Positions 17,781 through 26,160 of a stretch of DNA of 64,000 nucleotides are shown one piece after another (position 1 is the stretch's first letter; every line of letters starts with the position of its first letter). The notes below the pieces were generated by a model. The model searched no databases. It had not been told where the DNA came from and worked only from the letters and a program-made list of their open reading frames with translations. The position numbers and the translations under genes were made by a program. The DNA is from Croceicoccus hydrothermalis. Its GTDB lineage: Bacteria > Pseudomonadota > Alphaproteobacteria > Sphingomonadales > Sphingomonadaceae. The DNA lies in NCBI RefSeq assembly GCF_022378335.1, contig NZ_JAIQCI010000003.1, positions 348,617 to 412,616 of the forward strand, given 5' to 3'.

Positions 17781-19604
17781 ATGTCGATTCGGCTGATATT
17801 CGTTCTCTCTGCGTTTCTCGCTGCGGTAACCGGCGGGATCGGCGTCGTGGGTCTCGCGCTGGCGCATCCGCTCCCGGTGGATTCGGTGAGGGCTTCGTGT
17901 TTTGCATTCGGTCCGGTCGATGCCGGGGCGGCCAGTCCCGGCGTAGGCAGTCCCGATGGGGGCGGTCCCGGCACGGCCCGTACCAACGGGGGCGAATGGC
18001 TATGCGAACCCGTCGGTCACGGGTCGGTCACCGGGCCGGTCCGGATATTGTTCGATTCGGACGACCTCGCCGCCGCGGCGCATGCCACCCATTTCGTCAG
18101 CCACGTCGCCCGTTTCGATACGCTGTCGATGGCGGTGCGGCACGGCGATAGGACGAAGGAGGTTGCGCGCTACACGCTCGATGATATCGACATGTTCGTG
18201 AACGGGCCGAATTTTGCCCTTCCGCTGCCCGATCTGCGCGGCGCGGACGCCTTGATCGTGACGGTCACCAAACCGTGGAACCGGGCCATCGCATCCGACG
18301 CGATGCTGGAACAGGCGCAAAACGACGGCGCGATGTCGCTCGGCCGGGGCCGTGGGTCCATGCTGCTGATGGCGTTTCTGTGCGGGCTGATGCTCGTGCC
18401 GCTGATCTACAATCTCGCGTTCTACCGCGTGCTGCGTAAGACCTTCATCATCTGGCACAGTGCCGCCGTCATCAGCATGCTGATCTACATCAAGATCGCG
18501 AGCGGGCTCGGCAATTATCTCCTCACGCCCAATATCCATGTGCTGTTGTTCCTCTACCCGTTCAGCTTCCTGACCGCCGCGTTTCTCGGCACGCAATTCA
18601 CGGTCCGCTTTCTGGAGCCCGGCATGCTCGGCCCCGGCATGCGCCGCGCGCTCGTCGTCACGGGGTGGACCACGTTTGCCGTGCTGGGCACGATCCTGCT
18701 GCCGCTGCCCATGTTCCGCACCTTTTCGCTCACCATGTTCAGCGCGGGGTTCCTCCCCCTCACCTTCGTTTACGTCGCCGCCATGATGCAGGCGCGCCGC
18801 CGCGGTTCGCGCGCGGTGTGGTTTCAGATCATCGGCTGGACCCCGTTGCTGCTGCTCGGCCTCGAACGCATCGCCAAGGGCGTCGGCCTTTCCGAAAGCC
18901 CGCCATGGGTCGGGCAGCTGTTTTTCCTGACCCTCGCGTTCGAGGTGCTGATGACGTCGCTGGGCGTGGTCGATCGTTTCGACATCCTGCGCCGCGATCA
19001 CGACCAGGCCCGCTCCCGGCTCGAAATGCTGTCCGGCCTCGTCGACCGCGATGCGCTCACCGGGATCTTCAACCGCCGCGCGCTGGAGCAGAAATTCGCC
19101 GAACTCAGGGCCGAGGGATTTACCGGCCTCGCGGTGCTGGACCTCGATTTCTTCAAGCAGGTCAATGACCGCTTCGGCCATTCCGCCGGCGATCGCGTCC
19201 TGCAGGAAGTCGCCAAGGTGTTGAGCAGCGACGACGAGGCCCTTCCCTTCCGCATGGGGGGCGAGGAATTCGTCCTGCTCGTGCGGGGCAATGCGATGCA
19301 GGAACGCTGCGAACGCATCCGCAGCGCCATTCCCATCCGCGTCGCCAATCAGATGCCCGGCATCGACCTCGTCGTCACCGCGAGCATGGGACTGGTCGAT
19401 ACGCCGCCGGGCACGAGGACGAGCATGCGGCAGCTCTACGCCCACGCCGACCGGCTTTTGTACGAAGCGAAGAACAGCGGTCGCGACCGGATGATCAGCG
19501 AACGCATGCAATTCTTCTCGGCGCCCGGCCGCACGGCGGATCGCCGCAATCCGCAGACAAGTCGCGGGCGCCGCGCGGAGGACAACGGCCCGACCGGCGC
19601 CTAA
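17781..19604 (+). CDS. 7TM membrane diguanylate cyclase (GGDEF)
   Basis: Makes cyclic di-GMP from GTP at the membrane. The 607-residue protein has an N-terminal signal or anchor helix, a periplasmic region to about residue 185, a 7TM block of the 7TMR-DISM type (about 195-385), a short coiled segment and a GGDEF domain. The active-site motif is GGEEF at 493-497, with DLDFFKQVNDRFGH before it, so it should be active. The RxxD inhibitory site expected nine residues before GGEEF is absent (Asp-Asp-Glu-Ala instead), so product inhibition should be lost. There is no EAL domain. The ligand is unknown. Confidence 0.92.
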   Translation: MSIRLIFVLSAFLAAVTGGIGVVGLALAHPLPVDSVRASCFAFGPVDAGAASPGVGSPDGGGPGTARTNGGEWLCEPVGHGSVTGPVRILFDSDDLAAAAHATHFVSHVARFDTLSMAVRHGDRTKEVARYTLDDIDMFVNGPNFALPLPDLRGADALIVTVTKPWNRAIASDAMLEQAQNDGAMSLGRGRGSMLLMAFLCGLMLVPLIYNLAFYRVLRKTFIIWHSAAVISMLIYIKIASGLGNYLLTPNIHVLLFLYPFSFLTAAFLGTQFTVRFLEPGMLGPGMRRALVVTGWTTFAVLGTILLPLPMFRTFSLTMFSAGFLPLTFVYVAAMMQARRRGSRAVWFQIIGWTPLLLLGLERIAKGVGLSESPPWVGQLFFLTLAFEVLMTSLGVVDRFDILRRDHDQARSRLEMLSGLVDRDALTGIFNRRALEQKFAELRAEGFTGLAVLDLDFFKQVNDRFGHSAGDRVLQEVAKVLSSDDEALPFRMGGEEFVLLVRGNAMQERCERIRSAIPIRVANQMPGIDLVVTASMGLVDTPPGTRTSMRQLYAHADRLLYEAKNSGRDRMISERMQFFSAPGRTADRRNPQTSRGRRAEDNGPTGA

Positions 19605-20023
19605 TCCGCCGTCAGCACCCGGTCCGCGAGCGTGGCCGGCACGCGCATGGGGCGGCGCGTTTCGCGGTCCAGCATGGCCCAGGTCGAGCGCGCCGACACG
19701 ATGGGCCGCGCCCGTCCGCCTGCGGCATCGTCGTCCGCCTCGCGCCGGAATGCCACCATGCGATCGAACCGCGCACCGGCGGGGCGATCCGGCACCCAGG
19801 TTTCGGCGATGACGCTCTCCCCTTGTGCAATATTGCCGCGATAGTCGATCTCGTGCCGCGTCACGAGCCAGATCGCCGCCGCGTTCTCCTCCGCCGTGGC
19901 GATTTCGTGCCAGTGCGCGCCCGCGATGTCCTGCACCCATTGCAGCCACACGGCATTGTTCACATGGCCCATGATGTCGATATGTTCGGCCCGCGCGGTA
20001 AAGCGCATGGTAAAACGGCTCAT
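19601..20023 (-). CDS. acyl-CoA thioesterase, hotdog fold
   Basis: A 140-residue single hotdog-domain protein of the 4HBT/FadM type. The characteristic HIDIMGHVNNAVWLQWVQD segment holds the catalytic Asp/Asn region; TRHEIDYRGNIAQGESV follows. It probably hydrolyses acyl-CoA or acyl-ACP; the chain length is unknown. The ATG at 20023 overlaps the stop of the DUF2939 gene as ATGA, so the two are co-translated. Its TAG overlaps the TAA of the convergent cyclase gene. Confidence 0.87.
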   Translation of the reverse strand: MSRFTMRFTARAEHIDIMGHVNNAVWLQWVQDIAGAHWHEIATAEENAAAIWLVTRHEIDYRGNIAQGESVIAETWVPDRPAGARFDRMVAFRREADDDAAGGRARPIVSARSTWAMLDRETRRPMRVPATLADRVLTAD

Positions 20024-20517
20024 AGATCCACCCCGACCAGCGTCCATCCCAGCCCATCCCGCGCAAAGATCAGCGCCGGCGCACCCTGCGTTGCCGCCCC
20101 GGTCACGCGAAATTCGTCGAGACCGCGGCGAAGAATGCGCAGGTTGGGCGCTTCCGCCTCGCGGCCATCGCCGCCGCGCTCTGGACGCATCGCGACCGGG
20201 CCGGCGCGCCCTTCGCGCAGGAGCCGGGCAACACCCTCCGGCGTGACCAGCCGGTCCACCACCGGCCCCGCCGCCACGCCGGCGATCCTTGCGCCCAGCC
20301 GTTCGAGCGGCGATCCCCCACGTGCATCGATCTCTTCATCGAGCTCGCTTACGAGCGAGCCGCGCAGCGCGGCGAAATCGACCTGCTCCTCCAACGCGGC
20401 GGCATCGCCGTCGCGCGCGGCCTGCTCCAGCCGGTACAGCGCATAGCGGGGCGAGGCATAGTACCAGCCGCCCAGCAGCACCCCCGCGACCAACAGCAAG
20501 GCGAGAAGTTTTCGCAT
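20020..20517 (-). CDS. DUF2939 membrane-anchored protein
   Basis: A 165-residue protein with one N-terminal membrane helix (LLALLLVAGVLLGGWYY) followed by a periplasmic domain of the DUF2939 type (SPRYALYRLEQAARDGD, then FAALRGSLVSEL). The function of the family is unknown. The ATG at 20517 shares one base with the stop of oligopeptidase B (TGATG), and its own stop overlaps the thioesterase start, so three unrelated genes form one tightly coupled run. Confidence 0.82.
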   Translation of the reverse strand: MRKLLALLLVAGVLLGGWYYASPRYALYRLEQAARDGDAAALEEQVDFAALRGSLVSELDEEIDARGGSPLERLGARIAGVAAGPVVDRLVTPEGVARLLREGRAGPVAMRPERGGDGREAEAPNLRILRRGLDEFRVTGAATQGAPALIFARDGLGWTLVGVDL

Positions 20518-22610
20518 CACGCCGCCTTCGTCATGCCCATCTGCCACAGGATGAAGGCGAATTCCTCCGCCACCTCGCGCAGCGAATCGAACCGGCCCGA
20601 CTTGCCGCCGTGCCCCGCGCCCATGTTGACCTTGAGCAGGAGTTCATTGTCATCCGTCTTGCGGTCGCGCAGGCGGGCGACCCATTTCGCCGGCTCCCAG
20701 TATGTCACGCGCGGGTCGTTCAGCCCGGCGGTGACGAGCATCGGCGGGTAATTCTGTGCCGTGACATTGTCATAGGGGCTGTAGCTGCGGATGAGTTCGA
20801 AGGCGGCCTTGTCCTCGATCGGGTTGCCCCATTCGGGCCACTCGCCGGGCGTGAGCGGCAGGGACGCATCGAGCATGGTGTTGAGTACGTCGACGAATGG
20901 CACATGCGCCACCACCGCGCCCCAGATGTCGGGATCGGTGTTGACGACGGCGCCCATGAGCTCGCCGCCCGCCGACCCGCCCGATGCGGTCACCCGGCCC
21001 TTGCGCGTATAGCCGAGGTCGATCAGCCCGTTCGCCGCATCGACGAAATCGGTAAACGCATTGGTCCGCCGCTCCAGCTTTCCATCGAGATACCAGCGCC
21101 GGCCCAGATCGTCGCCGCCGCGAATATGCGCGATGGCATAGATGAAGCCGCGATCGACGAGGCTGAGCCGCGTGGTCGAAAAACCGGGCGGGATCGCGAT
21201 GCCATAGGCACCATAGCCATAGAGATGCAGCGGGGCCGAACCGTCCTTCGGCGTATCGGCTCGCATCACGAGCGAAACGGGAACCTCCGTCCCGTCACGC
21301 GCGGTGATCGTCACGCGTTCGGTGCGATATTGCGAGGGATCGTAGCCCGACGGGATCTCCTGCACCTTCAACACCTCCAGCCGGCGGTCGGCCAGGTGAT
21401 AATCATAGGCGGTGCCCGGCGTGACCATCGAATTATACGACAGGCGGAGCGTATCGACGGCATATTCGGGATTGTTGCCGAGGCTGGCGACGAAGCTGGC
21501 CTCGGGAAAGGCGATGGGCCGCACATCCGCCGGATCGTCGTAGGAGCGGATCTCGATCTGGTCGAGACCGTCGCGGCGCCCCTCGATCACATAGAAATCG
21601 CGGAACAGTTCAAAACCGGTCAGGTAGAAATCGTCCGACCCCTCGATCCGCGTGGTCCATGCGGCCGGACCGGACAGCGGCGCGGTGGCGAGGCGGAAAT
21701 TTTCGTGGGTGTCGTTGGTGTGGATGAAAATCGTGTCGCCGCGCATGTCGACATCATATTCGACGCCTTTCTCCCGCGCGCGGATCAGCACGGGTTCGGC
21801 CTCCGGATCGTCGGCGGGCACGATCCACGCCTCGCTCGTTTCATGATCGCTCGTCGCAATGATCAGCCATTCCTCGGTGGCGGAAAGGCCCGAACCGACG
21901 CGAAACCCCTCGTCATCCTCGTGGAACAGCTCGGTATCCTCCGCGACCGGCCGGCCCAGCCAATGGAGCCGCGCATTGTCCGTGCGCCAGTTTTCATTGG
22001 CCAGCGAATAGACGATGCCACTGTCGCCCTTCACCCAGACCAGCGACCCCAGCGTGCCGGGAATGACATCGGGCAGATCGGCGCCGGTGGAAAGATCGCG
22101 GAACCGCGCCTCATAGCGTTCCGACCCGTCGGTATCGGTCGCATAGGCGAGCATCGTGCCGTCCGCGCTCACCGAAAAGGCGCCGAGGCTGAAATATTCG
22201 TGCCCCTCGGCCAGGGCCGCCTCGTCGAGGATGAGCTGCTTGCCCTCCTCGCCATCGCGGCCGCCAGCGGCGGGCTTGCGCCACCATTGCTTGTATTCCG
22301 CGCCGTCGAGATATTCGATCCAGTAGTACCACTCGCCATCCTTCTGCGGGACGGAGGCGTCGGCTTCCTTGATCCGGGCGCGCATCTCCCTGAACAGATC
22401 CTCGACCAGCGTTTCATGCGGTTTCATGCGCGTTTCGAACCAGCGGTTCTCTTCGTTGAGATGCGCGAGGATGTCCGCGTTCTCCACCTTGGGATAGCCG
22501 GCATCGCGCAGCCAGGCATATTCATCGGTGATCGCGATGCCGTGATGGGTCGTGCGATCGTCCTGTTTCCGGGCGATGGGGGGCTGCGTCGCGGGGGTCG
22601 TGTCGGTCAA
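20517..22610 (-). CDS. ptrB: oligopeptidase B (S9A serine peptidase)
   Basis: Cleaves short peptides after Arg or Lys in the cytoplasm. At 697 residues it has the family length: an N-terminal beta-propeller that limits substrate size and a C-terminal alpha/beta hydrolase domain. The catalytic triad is visible as Ser in GGSAGGELMG, Asp in TAGLNDPRV and His in GAGHGGKSGR. No signal peptide is seen; the start at 22610 is the first ATG. It begins the DUF2939-thioesterase run and is divergent from Xaa-Pro aminopeptidase. Confidence 0.94.
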   Translation of the reverse strand: MTDTTPATQPPIARKQDDRTTHHGIAITDEYAWLRDAGYPKVENADILAHLNEENRWFETRMKPHETLVEDLFREMRARIKEADASVPQKDGEWYYWIEYLDGAEYKQWWRKPAAGGRDGEEGKQLILDEAALAEGHEYFSLGAFSVSADGTMLAYATDTDGSERYEARFRDLSTGADLPDVIPGTLGSLVWVKGDSGIVYSLANENWRTDNARLHWLGRPVAEDTELFHEDDEGFRVGSGLSATEEWLIIATSDHETSEAWIVPADDPEAEPVLIRAREKGVEYDVDMRGDTIFIHTNDTHENFRLATAPLSGPAAWTTRIEGSDDFYLTGFELFRDFYVIEGRRDGLDQIEIRSYDDPADVRPIAFPEASFVASLGNNPEYAVDTLRLSYNSMVTPGTAYDYHLADRRLEVLKVQEIPSGYDPSQYRTERVTITARDGTEVPVSLVMRADTPKDGSAPLHLYGYGAYGIAIPPGFSTTRLSLVDRGFIYAIAHIRGGDDLGRRWYLDGKLERRTNAFTDFVDAANGLIDLGYTRKGRVTASGGSAGGELMGAVVNTDPDIWGAVVAHVPFVDVLNTMLDASLPLTPGEWPEWGNPIEDKAAFELIRSYSPYDNVTAQNYPPMLVTAGLNDPRVTYWEPAKWVARLRDRKTDDNELLLKVNMGAGHGGKSGRFDSLREVAEEFAFILWQMGMTKAA

Positions 22611-22678
22611 GAAAATGCCTTTCCAATGGCGGTATCCGGCCCAGTGCGACGTTCATACGCACAGGCGGCGTGCCGACT

Positions 22679-22692
22679 GCGCTTTAAAGCGC
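22679..22692. promoter_or_regulatory. 14-bp perfect palindrome between ptrB and pepP
   Basis: GCGCTTTAAAGCGC is fully self-complementary and lies in the 198-base gap between two divergent peptidase genes. It could be a shared operator; no regulator gene is adjacent, so this rests on symmetry and position only. Confidence 0.3.
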
Positions 22693-22808
22693 GGGCCGGC
22701 GTGTCTATGTTGGGCATCTATGGTCGCGCCCCTGCCCCTGCAAGCGCGCCCGCCGATTAAACCGCCGATTGAACTTCGGCCCGATATTCCGACTGCAAGG
22801 TAACGCCC

Positions 22809-24623
22809 ATGTTGATGCACACCCACGAAGCCCGCCTCTCCGCCCTGCGCGAGGAATTGAAACGCCGCGATCTCGACGGCTTCGTCGTGCCGATCAGCGA
22901 TGAGCACATGAGCGAATATGTCGGCGATTATGCCCAGCGGCTCGCTTGGCTCACCGGGTTCGGCGGAAGCGCGGGCAGCGCCATCGTGCTGCGCGACAAG
23001 GCCGCGATGTTCGTTGACGGGCGCTATACGCTCCAGGTGCGCGAACAGGTCGATGGCAAGTTCTGGGACTATGAAAACGTGCCGGCGACCAGCCACGGGC
23101 AATGGCTGGCGAAGAATGTCGCGAAGGGTGCGCGCATCGGCTTCGATCCCTGGCTGCATGCGCGCGGCTGGGTTGTCGATACGCAAAAGGCTCTGGAGAC
23201 GGTCGGCGCCGAGCTCGTCCCGCTCGACAGCAATCCGATCGACGCGGTGTGGCAGGACCGGCCCGAACCGTCCCCGGCCAAGGCACAGCCCTACGCCAAC
23301 GACCTTGCCGGCGAGACCAGCGCGAACAAGCGCGAGGCCGTCGCCCGCTGGCTGAAGGAAAACCGCTGCGATGCCGCGGTGATCGGCGCGCTCGATTCCA
23401 TTGCATGGCTGCTCAACATACGCGGCGCGGATGTCAGCCACACGCCGGTCGCGCTGTCCTATGTCATCGTCGCCGACGACGGGACCGCGCAATGGTTCGT
23501 CGCGCCCGAAAAGGTCGATGGTGACCTGCGCGAACATCTCGGCAATCAGGTCACGCTGCGCGGCCGCGACGAGATCGAGGCCGGGCTCAACGAGCTTGGC
23601 GGCAAGCGTGTCGCGGTCGATCCCGACAGCGGGGTCGCGGCAATTTATGACGTGCTGGAGATTGCCGGCGCCACGCCCGTCACGCTCACCGATCCGATCA
23701 TGCTGCCCAAGGCGATCAAGAACGCCGCCGAGGTGAAGGGCCACCGCGAGGCGCAGGCCCGCGATACGCGGGCGGTGTCCCGCTTCCTCAAATGGCTCGA
23801 CGAAGAGGCGCCAAAGGGCGACATCGACGAGCTTGCCGCGGTGGACAGGCTCTATAACGAACGCGCGCAGAGCGGCGACCTGCGCGATACCAGCTTCGAC
23901 ACCATATCGGGCGCCGGGCCGAACGGCGCCAGCCCGCATTACCGCGTGAATGCGGAGAGCAACCGCAAGCTGGAGCCGAACAGCGTCTATCTCGTCGACA
24001 GCGGCGGGCAATATCCGGGCGGCACCACCGACATCACCCGCACCATCTGGGTCGGGCCGGACGCCCCGCATGAGGAGGTGCGCGACCGTTTCACCCGCGT
24101 GCTGAAAGGGCATATCGCCATCGACACCGCGCTGTTTCCGCAAGGCACCACGGGCGGCCAGCTCGACGGGTTCGCGCGGCAATATCTGTGGCAGGCGGGC
24201 GTCGATTACGCGCATGGCACCGGCCACGGCGTCGGCAGCTATCTCGGCGTGCACGAAGGGCCGCAGCGCATTGCAAAGCCCGGCGGCGGGCAGGCCGGCA
24301 CGGCGCAGGAACTGCATGCCGGCATGATCCTCTCGAACGAGCCGGGCTATTACAAGGCGGGCGAATACGGCATCCGGATCGAGAACCTGATCCTGACGGT
24401 GAAAAAGGACGTGCCCGGCGCCGAACTCGACGTGTTGGGGTTCGAGACGCTGACCTTCGTGCCGATCGACCGGCGGCTCATAGATGTCGCCATGCTGACC
24501 GAGGCGGAGCGGCAATGGGTGGACGATTACCATGCCCGCACGCTGGAAATCGCGAAATCGGTGATGGACGATGCGGGCGATCTGGCTTGGGTCGCGGCGC
24601 AATGCGCGCCTCTGGAGGGGTGA
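22809..24623 (+). CDS. pepP: Xaa-Pro aminopeptidase (M24B)
   Basis: Removes the N-terminal residue before proline using two metals. The 604-residue length matches the three-domain bacterial and eukaryotic APP1 type: two creatinase-like N domains and a pita-bread catalytic domain. Metal ligands are recognisable in LVDSGGQYPGGTTDITRT (two Asp), GTGHGVGSYLGVHEGP (His), ILSNEPGYYK (Glu) and GIRIENL (Glu). The ATG at 22809 has aaggtaa upstream; the downstream ATG two codons later is possible. It is a cytoplasmic enzyme, divergent from ptrB. Confidence 0.94.
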   Translation: MLMHTHEARLSALREELKRRDLDGFVVPISDEHMSEYVGDYAQRLAWLTGFGGSAGSAIVLRDKAAMFVDGRYTLQVREQVDGKFWDYENVPATSHGQWLAKNVAKGARIGFDPWLHARGWVVDTQKALETVGAELVPLDSNPIDAVWQDRPEPSPAKAQPYANDLAGETSANKREAVARWLKENRCDAAVIGALDSIAWLLNIRGADVSHTPVALSYVIVADDGTAQWFVAPEKVDGDLREHLGNQVTLRGRDEIEAGLNELGGKRVAVDPDSGVAAIYDVLEIAGATPVTLTDPIMLPKAIKNAAEVKGHREAQARDTRAVSRFLKWLDEEAPKGDIDELAAVDRLYNERAQSGDLRDTSFDTISGAGPNGASPHYRVNAESNRKLEPNSVYLVDSGGQYPGGTTDITRTIWVGPDAPHEEVRDRFTRVLKGHIAIDTALFPQGTTGGQLDGFARQYLWQAGVDYAHGTGHGVGSYLGVHEGPQRIAKPGGGQAGTAQELHAGMILSNEPGYYKAGEYGIRIENLILTVKKDVPGAELDVLGFETLTFVPIDRRLIDVAMLTEAERQWVDDYHARTLEIAKSVMDDAGDLAWVAAQCAPLEG

Positions 24624-24845
24624 CCGGGCGACGGTCCTTGCGCGCAGATGAACGCGGGCCGGCCCCTGATACCCGTTGCGACAATTCTTACCGCTTCTGG
24701 CATAATCCTGCGACAGGCGGGCCGCTATAAGGGTTTCACGAAGTCGCGGACGGCGCATCATTCGGGTTTTCCCCTGATGTCCCCTCCCCCAAGGCCCGAT
24801 GCGCTGGCCGCGGCTTCACCCTTTTTGCAAGTGGATGGACCGACC

Positions 24846-25379
24846 ATGAAAAAGACCGTTCTTGCCGCGGGTATCGCCGTCATCGGCCTTGGCACCGTGG
24901 CCGTCGCCGCCCCCGATATCGCCCGCGCCGCGCCGCAGGACCGCGACCGTCCCGCGATGGAACCCATGACGCTCGCCACGGCGGAGGCGCGTGCGCTCGC
25001 CCTGTTCGACCGGATGGACCGCAATGGCGACGGCACGATCGACGCCGCCGACCGGCAGGCCCGCCAGGACGCCATGTTCGACCGGCTCGACACCGACAAT
25101 GACGGGCAGATCAGCCGCACCGAATTCGCCGCACGCGGCCAGCGCGAAGAGCGCGGACCGATGGCGCATCGCGGCGCCGGCAGGGGTCTGGGCATGATGA
25201 AAATGGCCGATGCCGATGGCGACGATGCGATCACCCGCGCCGAAATGCGCGCCGCGGCAAAGAGCCATTTCACCCGCATGGATGCGAATGGCGACGGCAC
25301 CGTCACCGCAGCGGAGCGAAAGGCCGCCCGTGACGCGATGCGCGCCATGCACCGGCAGCGGAGCGGCGATGCAGGCTGA
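24846..25379 (+). CDS. secreted EF-hand protein with four calcium loops
   Basis: A 177-residue exported protein (signal peptide to about residue 24-28, ending ARA or AAP). It has four EF-hand loops: DRNGDGTIDAAD, DTDNDGQISRTE, DADGDDAITRAE and DANGDGTVTAAE, all with acidic residues at the calcium positions. The region between loops two and three is rich in Arg and Gly. The upstream open frame to 24648 is not supported; the ATG at 24846 follows GGATGGA. It ends 39 bases before a response regulator gene, so the calcium-binding protein and the two-component system may be one unit. The 222 bases upstream hold no recognised feature. Confidence 0.9.
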   Translation: MKKTVLAAGIAVIGLGTVAVAAPDIARAAPQDRDRPAMEPMTLATAEARALALFDRMDRNGDGTIDAADRQARQDAMFDRLDTDNDGQISRTEFAARGQREERGPMAHRGAGRGLGMMKMADADGDDAITRAEMRAAAKSHFTRMDANGDGTVTAAERKAARDAMRAMHRQRSGDAG

Positions 25380-25418
25380 CGCAAAACATCCCGCATACCG
25401 ATCCGGGCGCGGCGGCTG

Positions 25419-26156
25419 ATGGCCGACGCGCCCGAAACCGTGCCCGACCGGATCCTCGTCGTCGATGACGAGGAGGCGTTGCGCACGCCGCTTTGCCAAT
25501 ACCTGACCAAGCAGGGTTTCGCCGTGCGGCAGGCCGAAAGCGCCGCCGCCGCGCGTACCATGCTGAAATCCGAGGCGGCCGATCTCGTCCTGCTCGACAT
25601 CATGATGCCGGGGGAGGACGGGCTTTCGCTCACCCGCCATCTCGTCGAGACGCAGCGCGTGCCGGTCATCCTCCTCACCGCGCGGGGGGAGGCGACCGAT
25701 CGCATCGTGGGCCTCGAAATCGGGGCCGACGATTACGTGGTGAAACCGTTCGAGCCGCGCGAGCTCGTCGCGCGCATCCGCTCGGTCCTGCGCCGGGCGA
25801 GCCGGGCGGAGACACCGGCGGGAACCGAGGCGGATTATTGTTTCGAGGGGTGGCGGCTCGATCCGCTCAAGCGGCGGCTGCTCGATCCCGAAGGGGCGGT
25901 GGTGGCGATTTCCTCGGCCGAATTCCGCCTGCTCAAGGCGTTTTGCGACCGCCCGCGACAGGTGATCGACCGCGATCGCCTGCTCGACATGGTGCAGGGG
26001 CGCGAGGCGCATCTGTTCGACCGCGCCGTCGACAATGCCATCAGCCGCCTGCGCCGCAAGATCGAAATCGACCGCTCCGATCCGCAGCTCATCCTGACCG
26101 TGCGGGGCGGCGGCTACATGCTGGCCGCCGACGTAACGCGCGCGGCATCCGGCTGA
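25419..26156 (+). CDS. OmpR-family response regulator
   Basis: A 245-residue two-domain regulator. The receiver has the acidic pair (VVDDEE), phospho-Asp in LVLLDIMMPGEDG, Thr in ILLTARG and Lys in DDYVVKPFEP. The C-terminal winged helix of the OmpR/PhoB type (SSAEFRLLKAFCDRPRQVIDRDRLLD, then DNAISRLRRKIE) binds DNA. It precedes its cognate sensor kinase by four bases. Target genes are unknown; the adjacent EF-hand gene is a candidate. Confidence 0.95.
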   Translation: MADAPETVPDRILVVDDEEALRTPLCQYLTKQGFAVRQAESAAAARTMLKSEAADLVLLDIMMPGEDGLSLTRHLVETQRVPVILLTARGEATDRIVGLEIGADDYVVKPFEPRELVARIRSVLRRASRAETPAGTEADYCFEGWRLDPLKRRLLDPEGAVVAISSAEFRLLKAFCDRPRQVIDRDRLLDMVQGREAHLFDRAVDNAISRLRRKIEIDRSDPQLILTVRGGGYMLAADVTRAASG

Positions 26157-26160
26157 ACGC

